This document shows, piece by piece, positions 12,753-23,940 of a DNA stretch of 64,000 nt (the first letter of the stretch is position 1; each line of letters begins with the position of its first letter). The notes under the pieces were generated by a model that saw only the letters and a list, made by a program, of their open reading frames with translations, was not told the origin of the DNA and searched no databases. Source of the stretch: Rhodeus uyekii (taxonomy: Eukaryota; Chordata; Actinopteri; Cypriniformes; Acheilognathidae); the NCBI GenBank assembly GCA_037043235.1, contig JAWRVZ010000039.1, positions 4,137,501 through 4,201,500 on the forward strand. Direction: 5' to 3'. A program made the translations under genes and the position numbers.

Positions 12753-13130
12753 CCCCATAGCGACCCCTAGGGGATGCAGCGTTGAGTTCCCTTTCGAAAG
12801 GTAACGTCTCAGGTTACTATTGTAACCATGATTTCCTGAGAACAGGGAACGAGACACTGCATCCCTTTGCCATGCTTCGTGCCTTCCTGCATGTGTTGCC
12901 TTCAGAAAAGAAGTGGATGACGTACTGTTCACGTGCCTCTTTTATATCTGCAGTCCCACCTGTGGTGACATCATAGCCGGCTGCCGGCCAATGTCAAGTT
13001 CATTGTTGTGGTTGGATTAAAGCTTCAGACAGGTGTAGTACCGGAGGTATTCCCCATAGCGACCCCTAAGGGATGCAGCGTCTCGTTCCCTGTTCTCAGG
13101 GAAGCATGGTTTAAAAGGTAACCTGAGACG
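12753..13130. mobile_element. folded inverted-repeat element (MITE-like)
   Basis: Arms 12805-12871 and 13064-13130 are inverted copies of each other. The outer ends read GTCTCAGGTTAC and GTAACCTGAGAC, and the inner parts read CCTGAGAACAGGGAACGAGA and its complement. Arm identity is high, with a short gap near the outer end. In addition a direct repeat, CCCCATAGCGACCCCTA, occurs at 12753 and again at 13052, continuing into GGGATGCAGCG both times. A single transcript would form a long hairpin. No coding frame is credible. This family is common in cyprinid genomes; its superfamily is not decided by the sequence here. Confidence 0.7.
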
Positions 13131-14571
13131 ATTTTACTATTAGTATGATAGCTTTGCACTGCTGATAAAACAAAAAAAAACTTCTTCAAATGGAATAGTA
13201 AGTTGTTAAATGACTAATCATCTAAATGCTGTTTCAGATACTTCACAATAATCGTTAGACAATGGGCCTAACAACACTTTTCAAACGGTTAATTGAAAAT
13301 CTGTCTTTATTGAATCTTGAGAATCTTTATTTACAGCTATAAGAAATAACATCACAAATGAGGTGACAAGGACGGAGAAAATCAGATCTGTAGTGTTTTG
13401 TTCAACTATAAAACAAAACAAGAGGCATTAAAACAGCAAGTGCACGGTTTTACAATCACACAGTCAATTGTGGAGGGTAATAAACATTCAGACAGGAACC
13501 TGATGGTGCTTTGTCAGTGTACCATAACAATAGTAGATGAAAGCTTGATTCATTTGGTTTATTAAGTAAGCAATTCACTTAGGCAGTTTCATCCTAGGCC
13601 ATCAGACGGCCAGATCCTTTGGATTTCTGGTTAGAGAATTTGGTGGTGGGATTTCAAAGAATCTATTGTCCAGTAAAAAAGTCTCTTTTTAGGACAGCTG
13701 TTCTTTCATTTCCAAATTACTAGCAGATTGCACAGACAGATGACAGAAGTGCGAACTCAGAGTGGCTAAAGAAGAATGACAAATTAGCTGCAACATTGTT
13801 GCCTCTCAGCGCAACTTCTTTTTGAAACTAAAGGCGAAAGGGGAGGAAATTACCCCACTAATTACTGAAAATTACAGCTGCTCCATTTATGCCGTTTTAT
13901 AAGCTTTTCTCGAGCCAAATAGCGACTCTTTAAAAACTGACATTTCAAAACACGCAACAGGCTGCATGCTATTCAGCTTGAAACTGGCAACAGGCTACAA
14001 AAATAACATCAGTGATTTATAGCCATTAAATAGTTCAACAACTAAATAGACTGTCTATCAAACCATCACAATGAGTGTTAGATTAATGTAGCAGATCATA
14101 TACGTAAGATTAACTAAACAAAAGCTAAGATGCATCTGGAGTCCAATCCTTTGTCTTTCGATTCAGCTAGCATCTCTTAAAGCACTTCCACACGATCAAT
14201 TATTAAAATCAGCCTTAAATGGCTGCCTTTGTCAACAATTTTCGAAAATCTGATTTATTCTTTGGTTTAAGACTTTTGAGAGGTAATTTTTCATTTAAAT
14301 GGCCTTTAGCATTTCTTATTAAAATACATTATTGCTCTTGTAGATTTATTTATTCAATGTGATAGATCATTAGTCAGATTAATGTAATGTGCGTTCTTTC
14401 CATTAGAACTGGTGGCTTTGCGGTGAGCGCTTCCACAAATTTCCTCCTGCACTGCTGAACGAGGGAAGAAGGATCCAGCTCCACTGAATTTAAATACATA
14501 AGCGACGCTATGTTCTACTTAATATGATTAACATTGCTTTTATACCATTTTCAACACACGGTATCGGTAAT
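13131..14571. other. gene-free stretch, candidate conserved non-coding DNA
   Basis: No exon recognised. The part 13600-13900 has mixed composition, few simple repeats and several TAAT/ATTA motifs, which is typical of but not proof of regulatory non-coding DNA. Confidence 0.35.
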
Positions 14572-14783
14572 ACTTTGCAATAAGGTCCTAATACATTTGT
14601 TACAGTTTTTATTAATCTTTGTTAATGTTAGCTAACTGTCCAAAGTTCATTAAATAATATTTACAGAATAATCGATTAATAGTCCTATATGTTTGAAACT
14701 ATAAGACAAATGCTTTAGAAATATTTTTTCATTAATAGTTCATTAACTAATGTTTTTAACCAATGAAACCTTATTGTAAAGTG
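14572..14783. mobile_element. short MITE with inverted ends
   Basis: The ends ACTTTGCAATAAGGT and ACCTTATTGTAAAGT are near-perfect inverted repeats, and the inner sequence carries repeated GTTAATGTTAG/TTAACTAATG phrases. This is a very common cyprinid miniature element of about 200 bp with no coding capacity. Confidence 0.75.
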
Positions 14784-16384
14784 AATTTCATCACACTAGG
14801 CTTACTAAGTAGTAAATAAAAACAAAGATTATTGGAATCCGTCTGAGTGAAAATGGCTTTTTTCAGTGTAAATAACCTTGATTTAAGTACAGTTAACTCT
14901 ATTTAACCTTATCTTACAAACAAGCAGGAAAACTAAATTCCGCAGGTACACCAAGCGCATTACTCAAGTAAAACTCAGTCGGATAAATACTCCCTTCTGA
15001 GACCCCCACTGACATTGCGCATTACCTCACGTCTGCTAACCCAGACCGCTTTCCTGATATCTAAAGCAATGGTGGGTTTAGTCCCCTCTCGCCTTTCTTT
15101 CTACTTCAGTGTCTCATGCTCTTCAAACAGCCTGACTGTCAAGGATCCAGCAGCCTCCACTAGAGAGAATTAATCACTCTTCATTTCCATTCAATTCAGT
15201 GCCCTACGTGAACACAGATCGTTGAAAACCAGCGCTGCCGCCTCGAAATGAGCTCCTCAATCCACTGATTATCCAAGCTGAACTTTCAACCTCCAGAGAG
15301 CCTCCATCCCTCCACTCCAGCACTGAGACCAGGGCAGAAGGGCATCTCTCTCTTGTTAAAAAACCCCCGGTGGTAGTTAACACACCGACCCGCATCTGAC
15401 ATTACGCGCGAGCGAGAACGCAGAGTGACAAATGCGTTTCATTTTGTTTGAACTACCATATGAGCTGCTGATGTTGGGAAAACGGCGATAGAATGCCATC
15501 CAATGACCATCAGCTGAAGGTGTTTCTGCACTGCAAACAAGGTGGTTGCAAATGGGTTTTCCCGCTTAAATCGGCAACGGGCTGCCACACATGGCTCATT
15601 TCTCACTGTCTCGTATCCTTACATTTCAGGGCTCCCAGCGCAACCTCCTGTCACCGTCGCTGTTTGTGTTGTCCAAACCGTCCTCCCATGCACCGCCTGT
15701 GGCCCATTCATTTTTCCATCCAATCGATGCCGTGCTCGGACAGCATGTTCAATCAGAGGCCGAGAGCAGCACTTTTCTGCTGCAAGAACAGGTGGCCTTT
15801 AGGGCCGAGTTTAGAAAATCTTCTCCCTGTGATTATGCCTGAAGCACTGACAGCTCCGTTTTTACCCTGGCCCTGATATGCCACCCTCACAAATTAACAC
15901 AGGCATGACATAGCAGGCAGCACCCAGCCAAGGTGGCCCCTCGAGGGCCTTAATCCTTGTACTGACACTTTAAAACTGTTTAATTTAGATTCCGCTCCCT
16001 GGAGAGCTGCCATTGAGAGAGCAGGTGTCTCCAGCCACGGCAAGCTAGATTTCCTATCATAACGCCCTTTCTGACAGGAAAATCAATTTCCCCCTCCCCA
16101 GGTGTCAGCCCACCCTTTCGTGGCAGTTATGAAATGAGCCCTCGGACGACTGAGTTTCAGATGTGAAAGTAATTAGAGGTCTCGGACGTAACAGGACAGA
16201 AGCTAGCGAAAGTTCACGTGGATCTGTGCTAATTGCTCACATCCTGGTTGGCGTTGGATGCTGAGAATAAAAGACAATGACTTTGGTACAGGAAAGTACT
16301 TGCAAGGTGAGACACACTTATATTCAGAAAAGTAGCCTGATTCCCTTTGAGCAAAGTGTGAAAACTGGGAACTTAGAAGAGATT
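14784..16384. other. gene-free, relatively GC-rich stretch
   Basis: Positions 14990-16250 are clearly less AT-rich than most of the window and nearly free of simple repeats. A 127-codon open frame (15493-15876, plus) exists, but it has no recognisable domain and is overlapped by two other open frames of similar quality, as expected in GC-richer DNA. Candidate regulatory DNA or an unrecognised exon; evidence is weak either way. Confidence 0.35.
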
Positions 16385-16756
16385 ATTTTAAAAATACATT
16401 TTTGGAAAGGAAATAGTTATATTCAGAAAGGATGCATTAAATTGATCAAAAGTGACAGTGAAGACATTTATAATGTTTCCATAAATAATTAAGCAGCAAA
16501 ACAAGTTTTCAACAATTATAATAATAATAAAGAATGTTTCCTGAGCAGCAAATCATCATATTAGATTGATTTCTGAAAACTGAAGTAGTCACAGGAATAA
16601 ATTCATAAATTCGTTTTATAATATATTCAAATTGATTAGTTATTTTAAATTTTAATAATATTTCACAATATTAATGTATTTACTATCTTTTTGCATTCTT
16701 TCAGAAACAAAAAAACTCTTACTAACCCCAGACTTTTGTGTGGTAGTCTATATTTA
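16385..16756 (-). repeat. cyprinid dispersed MITE-like repeat, copy B
   Basis: The longest copy in the window of the family also at 2085, 32655 and 45068. Recognisable phrases are AGGATGCATTAAATTGATCA near 16430, GAGCAGCAAATCATCATATT near 16540 and CCCCAGACTTTTGTGTGGTA near 16727; the last is the usual terminal sequence of the family. The 71-codon frame 16277-16492 is partly inside this repeat and is not a gene. Confidence 0.8.
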
Positions 16757-17883
16757 ATTTTATTTGTTAGTGACCGCCTTACTTTTAATAGGGTTTTACA
16801 GAAAACTGTATATGGTCATTTGCAATTTACCAGTAAACAGGGTTTTACTCAAATTTATAAGTACAGTTTACATAAACATTAAATATGATACAAATATGCA
16901 TATTTATAAATGCATTTAGCATAACTGTGTAAACAGGCAGCATAAGATATATACAAAAGAAATCATGGCAGCTATGAGGTAAGGACAGGAGAGTGTTAAA
17001 AAAAAAAGAAATCTACTCAAGTCACCTAATTCCCATCCCAACCTCCAACTATTTAACAGTAAGAGAGTGAAATAAATGAGGACCAGCACACATCGGGGAG
17101 CAAAGAGAAGCTCGATATGCAACATTACAAATGCAGCCGCATGCTCCATCCTGTCAGGCAGGGACATCCAGATGGGATTACTCGAGATGTGAAGCACCAT
17201 ATCCAGCCCTCAGACTGGAAGGCACAATTAAGAGGGAACTTCTGAACTGCATGGCAAATTGCAATGAGACCCAAAACATTTTATTTTCTGCATAATATTA
17301 GGGATTTCTGATTAATAATTCATTAAGAGCGTGCCTTTCTAGATGGAGACTTCGTTTTCACTGGCAGGTTGCAATGAGTGCAATGAGAGGAATATGAGCT
17401 ATGAGAGGGAGCTTGAGATGTATGAGAGTTTGATAAAGATCACGTTCAGAGGTTCATGTAATAATCTACAATTTCAACCTGTTAGCACGATATGATGGCA
17501 CTTGCGGCTGCCAGAGATTTTTCCTGTTAGCGCAAATCTGCTCTTCACGGTTTCTCAGAGAGCTGAGAGGAGAAAATAGCAGAAATGGGCAGATCAATCT
17601 TAGGGTATTGATACTTTTGATAATGTCGTTGCAACAAGAAGTTGATTCTCAGATGAAAATGTCAAAAGGATGGTTCATTAACAGAATGTGAGAATGTTCT
17701 GCTACAAAGGAAAATAAATACATTTATATTTCTTATTTATTCTATCTGTTATTATTTATATTCAGTGATGCATAATTACTTATTTTCCCACGGATCATGT
17801 GCCAGGCCAGGTCAAGTTCATAGTTTCTGTTTTGTTTCATGTCAAAATTCAAGTTTGTTTTGTGAAAATAAACTGCACTTGTG
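16757..17883. other. gene-free stretch
   Basis: No exon, RNA gene or transposon terminus recognised. The minus-strand frame 16916-17200 (94 codons) is hydrophobic but has no family resemblance. Confidence 0.45.
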
Positions 17884-18548
17884 TTATCTTCTAGTGATGG
17901 ACGAAACAGAGCTTTCCAAAGCTTTGAATCAATTGTTTCGAAGCATTGGAAACGCCACACACTGGTGACGCCTTTCCATGTTTATGAACATGCAACAACA
18001 ACAAAAAAACTTTTAGCAAATGTTTTATTGAATGCACAATCTATCAAATACAATTAACAAATCAATAAGATTAAATATCAAGTATCTCTATAATATGTTT
18101 CTTTAATCAATTTTGAGGGCTTGTTTTGTTTGTTTCTTGTTTGGATGACATGGCTAAACAGGTCAATAAGATTAACTACTATTATTCATTTGAATTATTC
18201 TAATGTCTCAATAAAATGTCTACAAATGTATAAAACTGATGAGAGATCAGGTAAATACCAAAAGACTTGTTCAATAATTCACCACTGGGGTGATCTCAGT
18301 GAATCCACATCATTCAAAGGGTTCACAGAGTTTGCCCTCCAGTGGTGAACCACTGAAAGTTTGAAACGTTTCAAAACAGTTATGACATAATAAAGTTTAC
18401 TGAAATGCGATTTCATGCGATTTCGTTTACTGAAATCGCATGACTTTGGCGGTTTGATTTGATTTCTAGAAATCTGACACAAATGATTTGTAAACATTTC
18501 GAAACATCAGGGAGCAGTGTTTCAAAAGCGCCCATCACTATTACCTTC
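17884..18548. mobile_element. hAT-like non-autonomous element with 8-bp TSD
   Basis: The body 17892-18540 (649 bp) begins TAGTGATGG and ends CCATCACTA, with inverted similarity extending inward (GTTTCGAAGCATTG on the left, CATTTCGAAACATC on the right). Flanking 8-mers TTATCTTC (17884-17891) and TTACCTTC (18541-18548) match at 7 of 8 positions, the signature of hAT integration after some decay. The interior is AT-rich with no transposase frame. Confidence 0.75.
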
Positions 18549-18881
18549 ACCATCGTCTTCGTCTGCTCTGTGTCAGCTCAGTTACACTAAGTCAGAGAAT
18601 TGTACATCACCGGTACTACACCAATTGTGCATCAAACCTAAGTCTGAGGTAAGACTTCGAAAAATATTTTGAATCCACAAGAACACATTTCGAAACATTC
18701 ACTTACTGCAGATGATAAATTAATAGTTCAGCCATTAAAGTCTATTTGCATTCTGATTGGTAGTTTCAAATGTAACTTCCACAGCTAATAATTTCATGTC
18801 TCCATTACTACTTCCATGTATAACCACAACGCATACAAATGAATACATTAACACTGCGCACTTTGTGAATTTTTATTCTAG
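18549..18881. other. gene-free spacer
   Basis: Nothing recognised between the hAT-like element and the next dispersed repeat. Confidence 0.45.
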
Positions 18882-19110
18882 CCCTCCACCTCCCCAGCAC
18901 CACTTGCCTAGATCTGCTATGAAGGGTTTCCCTATCTCTAGCAGCAGCAGCAGCGACATGTTTCTCTTAACTGTATGTTCTGAGCACTTAGCAGAAACAT
19001 GTAGTACTTGCGCTGCAGCAGCAGTGTAGCATATCTAGTATGCCAAGACCAAACCTATGCACATACCATTTATATTAATAAAACGTTTGATAAACTATCC
19101 TGAGAGTTGC
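18882..19110 (+). repeat. dispersed repeat with CAG-rich core, copy 1
   Basis: Starts CCCTCCACCTCCCCAGCACC and includes ACTTGCGCTGCAGCAGCAGT and TGCCAAGACCAAACC. A second, diverged copy lies in the same orientation at 47397-47640. Both end in a similar CTGAGA context. This looks like a cyprinid dispersed family; the 90-codon frame 18757-19029 crosses it and is not a gene. Confidence 0.65.
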
Positions 19111-19635
19111 CATGATAAAAATGCACTACAAATGGAAATATTTTTTAGAGACTCATAAGTGAGTGTTTTAGAGCACTTTGCCAATTTCTTTAATATTTGC
19201 ATTCTTTTTTATAGCACAGAGACTGTCCCTCAGGCATGCCGACAGAAAGGCATTTTCACAAGTCCAATGTATAAACCGGAATTTTCTTCCCTTAAGCAGA
19301 AAAATTTCATCCCTGACCTTTGGCCACACAGATACAAATGTCTTCCGGCGACGATCCAGAGTCACTGCTTTGATAAGTTAAATGACATGCAATGAAGATT
19401 CCCCACAAACAAAGCTTCATGCCCAGGGCAAGAACTCGGCCTTGCATTGCCAACGTGTCCTAATAAACACAGCGCCACCGAGAATCAAAGTTCCTCACTG
19501 CATTTTTATTTCAAACCAAAATCTAGTTGAAATTCATCCTATGTGATGCTCAGTTCTGGTATGGTTGCTGAAAATTCCTCCTTTTGCTCTTTATAAAGAA
19601 TGAAAATAATGCTCTTTTGCAAAGAAAAACTCCAG
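19111..19635. other. gene-free stretch
   Basis: Three overlapping frames of 65-78 codons on both strands (19159-19395) have no recognisable domain. No RNA gene or repeat boundary seen. Confidence 0.4.
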
Positions 19636-20074
19636 TTAAAGGAATACTGTGGGTTCAGAACAAGTTAAGCTCAATTAACAGCATTTGTGGCATAATGTTG
19701 ATTACCAAGTAATGATTACAAGTAATGTTGATTACAAGTAATGTCTAATTGTACCGGTACCTCCTTTTCTTAAAAAAGAAAAACTTGGCAAAACAGTGAG
19801 GCACTTACAATGGTAGTGAATGGAACCAGTTTGTTAAAGATAAAATATTGACACAAACATTATGAGAGTAAAAATTGCTTTTATGTGCACAAAATATAAA
19901 ATGTTACAATTGTTGCCATTACAAGATTTAAATGTACAAGATGTAAAATTCTGAAAAAATGCCCCATTCACTTTTATTTCAAATGCCTCACCTAGTGTTA
20001 TTATAGTAGTAATTATATACAGTTATATTTATTAATATTTTGAATTGTCTTATATATATATATATATAAAAAAA

Positions 20075-20125
<51 letters not shown>

Positions 20126-20167
20126 TCTTATCTTATATTGTCTTATAATTTGAATAATTTTGATAAG

Positions 20168-20215
<48 letters not shown>

Positions 20216-20422
20216 TGTTTGTTTTTTGGCTTTAACCGATTTTTATTTCAATATTTTTCAGCTTAATTTGAATGAACAAAGTTTTTGTTTTAGTTAACAA
20301 TAAAAAAGAAAAGAAAATGAATTACAAAACAATATTTCTGTATTTTGTTGTGGTAATTAACATTATGCCACAAATGCTGTGAAATGAGCTTAACCTGTAC
20401 TGAATCTAGAATATCCCCTTAA
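19636..20422. mobile_element. TTAA-flanked non-autonomous element
   Basis: Inverted ends of about 70 bp: on the left AGGAATACTGTGGGTTCAGA then CAAGTTAAGCTC and GCATTTGTGGCATAATG. On the right is the inverse (CATTATGCCACAAATGC, GAGCTTAACCTGTACTGAA, ATATCCCC). Both ends abut TTAA (19636-19639 and 20419-20422), which fits a TTAA target duplication as in piggyBac-type elements, although TTAA could also belong to the repeat itself. The interior contains (TA)n and poly(A) microsatellites at 20051-20122 and 20173-20210 that have expanded after insertion. No transposase. Confidence 0.7.
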
Positions 20423-20452
20423 TGGTCCATTTGTAACGGAGGCCAGCTAACA

Positions 20453-20690
20453 AGAGTTGTGCAAATAAAACCTCACTCCCCTGATCTCAAGAGGTGCTTT
20501 AGCAACTGACTCTAGAGCCTGCAGTCACACCGGAGACCAGGGACTGAGGCCAGCACAGAGCGGGGAGAGTAGGACCTAAAGTGATACTGGCTCCATGACC
20601 CGGATTAGAGTGAAGTCTAGTGAGAGTTGTGCGAGTAAAACCTCACTCCCCTGATCTAAAGAGTATTTGGTGAATAGGACTTGTGGGGTT
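20453..20690 (+). repeat. tRNA-like tandem repeat, locus 2
   Basis: A direct repeat of about 40 bp (GAGTTGTGC then TAAAACCTCACTCCCCTGAT) occurs at 20454 and again at 20624, a period of 170 bp. Between them is a degenerate tRNA-like block (TCTAGAGCCTGC, GGAGACCAGGGACTG). It is the same family as 2870-3110 but more eroded. It codes for nothing. Confidence 0.6.
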
Positions 20691-23600
20691 ACACATATGG
20701 GAAAATTTACTCGTGCATGTAGGCCTTAAAATCTCACCTCCTTATCAAACCTGTCACAGGTTTTTGATGACCATGTGCATCTGACCTATGAAGTTGAATC
20801 AGCAGATCGCAGCGTGAAAGACTCTGATAAGGCAGCTATGTAGAAAACCTAGATTAACTGGCAGATTTCTGAGGAGACCATCTATGCATCAAGGTCAAAT
20901 GGCAGCCAGAAGAGAAGCATCTGTGAACGGCTAGTTGACATAGTGCATCTTTCTGAACAGTATGTCTTGAACATTCACTGATGGCTGGGTGAATATACAG
21001 TTTGTATTTTGATCCATTGTTGGAGTCGACATGCGTTCCCCCCCGATGCCCATAACTCGTTCGTTATCCGCCGAGCTGCCACCATAAAAAATGTAGAGCG
21101 AGCGATTGTGAAAAGACTCTTCCTAGATTGAGCTGTCAATCCAGTCGGTTCCTTGACATATCAGCACCCCGGCTAAAAAAGCAGGAAGTTAACCGCTCGA
21201 TGCATCCCTAGCTGAAAAGTTATCAAGCGCACTTTGGAAAAGTGGCACTATGTCCTTCAAACGCCAGGCATGATCAATGGGCCCAATGACCTGTGCGGCC
21301 AAACATACCGTGTCGCTTCCAATACGGTAATGTCACGGAAGACCAATAGCTCCCAGCGGATGCTTTCTCATCTGCCTGAAGAATCACCTATTCAGCCAAG
21401 AGTTTGTGTCAGATGTTTTACACACAATCCCCATCCATCACAGATGTCCACTTTTGATCTGACAAGCCATCAAGAATGCCACACAGACATATTCGCCCAC
21501 ATTCAACTGTATATTAGTGTAGTTTAATATGAATAGGGGCATAATGTGCATTCATTAATTATTTACCTGCTGCCAACCAAGACTGATGTGGTACATTCTA
21601 GAGTCTGTCATTACTGCGGCTGCTGACAGGAAACCAGAGATTTCAGAATCCATCTGTGCTAACAAATCAAGCCTTTCCCAATAATCACAATTGCCTGCAA
21701 TCCCGTGCAAATTTGCTTGCCAACAAAGAGATTTCTCAGTTTTGTCAAATAATCCTGATGCCAAGCTTCTGCGGTGGCAGGAGCTTTTCACTTATCAACG
21801 GTAAATTTTGATCTGTAATTTTATTATTATTATCATCATTATTATTATTATTTGGGCATTGGCAATTCTGATCCAAAAAGCTGCTTCTCAAAAACTATAG
21901 CAATCTAGCTTTGAGAGCAGAAGATCCCACCGTCCCATCAGAGCCGTCCAAAGCCACGCCTCCTTCAAAACACATGTACGCACACAGCTGAGAAACGGGG
22001 TTAAATTACCTCATGTCTCAAAGCACATAACCTGACTGCTGCAGATCATCTTGGGTTTCATCTCATACTTACGGTTATGAACCGTTGTTCTGGATCAGGG
22101 GGAACTGTAACAGAAGAACTGTTGTTTATTTTGGCACTTGGTGGCACTTGTCTGTGTAAAAAAAGCACTTGTCTGTGTAAAACTCTGGATAACCTAATCA
22201 TAATCACAGAAAAAGCTGATGACGTGTGATATCTGCGCGAACAGGGTGCGTGGAGGCATGGAAATACATATTATGACATGCAGGTAGGACAGCATATCAC
22301 TGCATTCCAACCAAATGCAACGATCGTACGGAAATTCTTTGGTCCTGTGACTTCCACAAAAAATGTATGTAGATGTTTTCATATGTAGACTACTTCTACT
22401 ATCAATTTCTATCAGGATGTGAAGAAAGTTTAAACCAGTATAATAAAAAGTGTTTATAAAACAAATTGCCAACCTTACCTTTAAAGTTCCCCTGTTGCCA
22501 ATAATCTTAATCCTTAAAACACCAAAATTACATTTTAAAAAGTTTTTCCAGTAAAAAGAAATTTCTTCATGCCTTAAAATAGCTTGAATCGCTTGCTTCA
22601 TTCAAAAATAACTCTTGCTTCATTCAGTACATGCAGAACCATGAATACGCAGATTTGTCCTGCCTCCACTCACTCACACAAGCTCAAAGATCCACTCAGG
22701 CAACTTTTACTTTTACTTAACTTTTAACTTTGACAAAGTTACTGTAGTAAACGCTGCACATTGGTATCGCTCTTTACAATGTCAGAAACGTAACTGTAAA
22801 TAAAATGACTAGCATTTTGCTTGACTAAGTTATCAAACAGCTAATAATGTTTTGCTAATTTTACACAAACCATGTTCCCGTTCGTCAACTCAGAACCAGA
22901 CAGTTGCCTTCTAACATTCAGTATCCTTAGAAATGCTTTAAACAACAAGGCCTATGTGCATCATAATATTGTAATATATGCTATATTGCTGAATTGCTAA
23001 ATCTACCCGATTTTTCATATCAACAGAAAAACATACCAAGATAACCTCTTGAGAATCCCCTGCTTCAGAGAATAGTTAATGATATGCTAAAGCTCGCCGG
23101 CACGTGAACGTGATTGGTTATAAGGCATATTGCATACAAAATTTGCATACATATATTGACATCGCTGCAGTTTCAAAGAGAAAATACTCAACAATGGTAT
23201 TGACTTATGAATTTGCACATGGTTTGTCTTAAAGCATGTTAAAAACACCACATAGACAGATCACCACAGGTGATTATTATCTTCATTATCTGTAAATAAG
23301 TTTTAATTTTTTTTATTTGAGAATGTTTGTTCTTTCTGTATAGTCTTCCAGCAATCGCCACTGCTAACGAGAGTGATTCCCAATTCCTTTGCAGAATTAA
23401 AATGTTTACTCTGATTACACCTCCTTTGGAGTGGAAAAACAAGACAGCGCTAGTCAAGGAGGAGGGATCCCATGAAGCGCAATGGCATTCTCATGATGAA
23501 AGTAGCACGGTAGTTGTCACACCGCACTCCGCGCACCCATGCCGGCCTGCATGTCTGTCTCCCGGCAGCTCTTCATTAGCCACCTGCCTGTGATCAGACT

Positions 23601-23940
23601 TCTACTGTACCTGCAGTCTGCTCTGCCAGCCTTTCTCATGCCAGGGATACGGTGGCAAGAAAGAACTACTTACCACTCATCATTATGTCTAGCTACCTCT
23701 GAGATTTCTTTCTGCCTTTTAAACGAAAAGAAGCGCATTACATAATTGGCCAAGCCACGAGTCTGCGGTCTGTGTATTCAGATGACATAGAAGAAAGCAC
23801 TTTGCATAAAACAAGAAAACATCTCGCTTTGCATCTCAGAGAGATTCCTCTGAGTATTTATGGGTCGTTATCCAAACAGATATGTGCATATTTGCGTTGA
23901 CATGATACACATTTAGCATACAATTATCACATTTAGCAGT
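20691..23940. other. gene-free stretch
   Basis: No exon recognised. The minus-strand 135-codon frame 22194-22601 begins with a true ATG but has no recognisable domain or homologue that I can name. A short duplicated phrase GCACTTGTCTGTGTAAAA occurs at about 22146 and 22166. Confidence 0.4.

Noticed and set aside
15493..15876. 127-codon frame in a GC-richer patch
   Set aside because: Two other frames of similar length overlap it, no domain is recognisable and there is no splice or start context to favour it.
22194..22601. 135-codon minus-strand frame with an ATG start
   Set aside because: No recognisable domain, composition like translated AT-rich DNA, and no supporting context.
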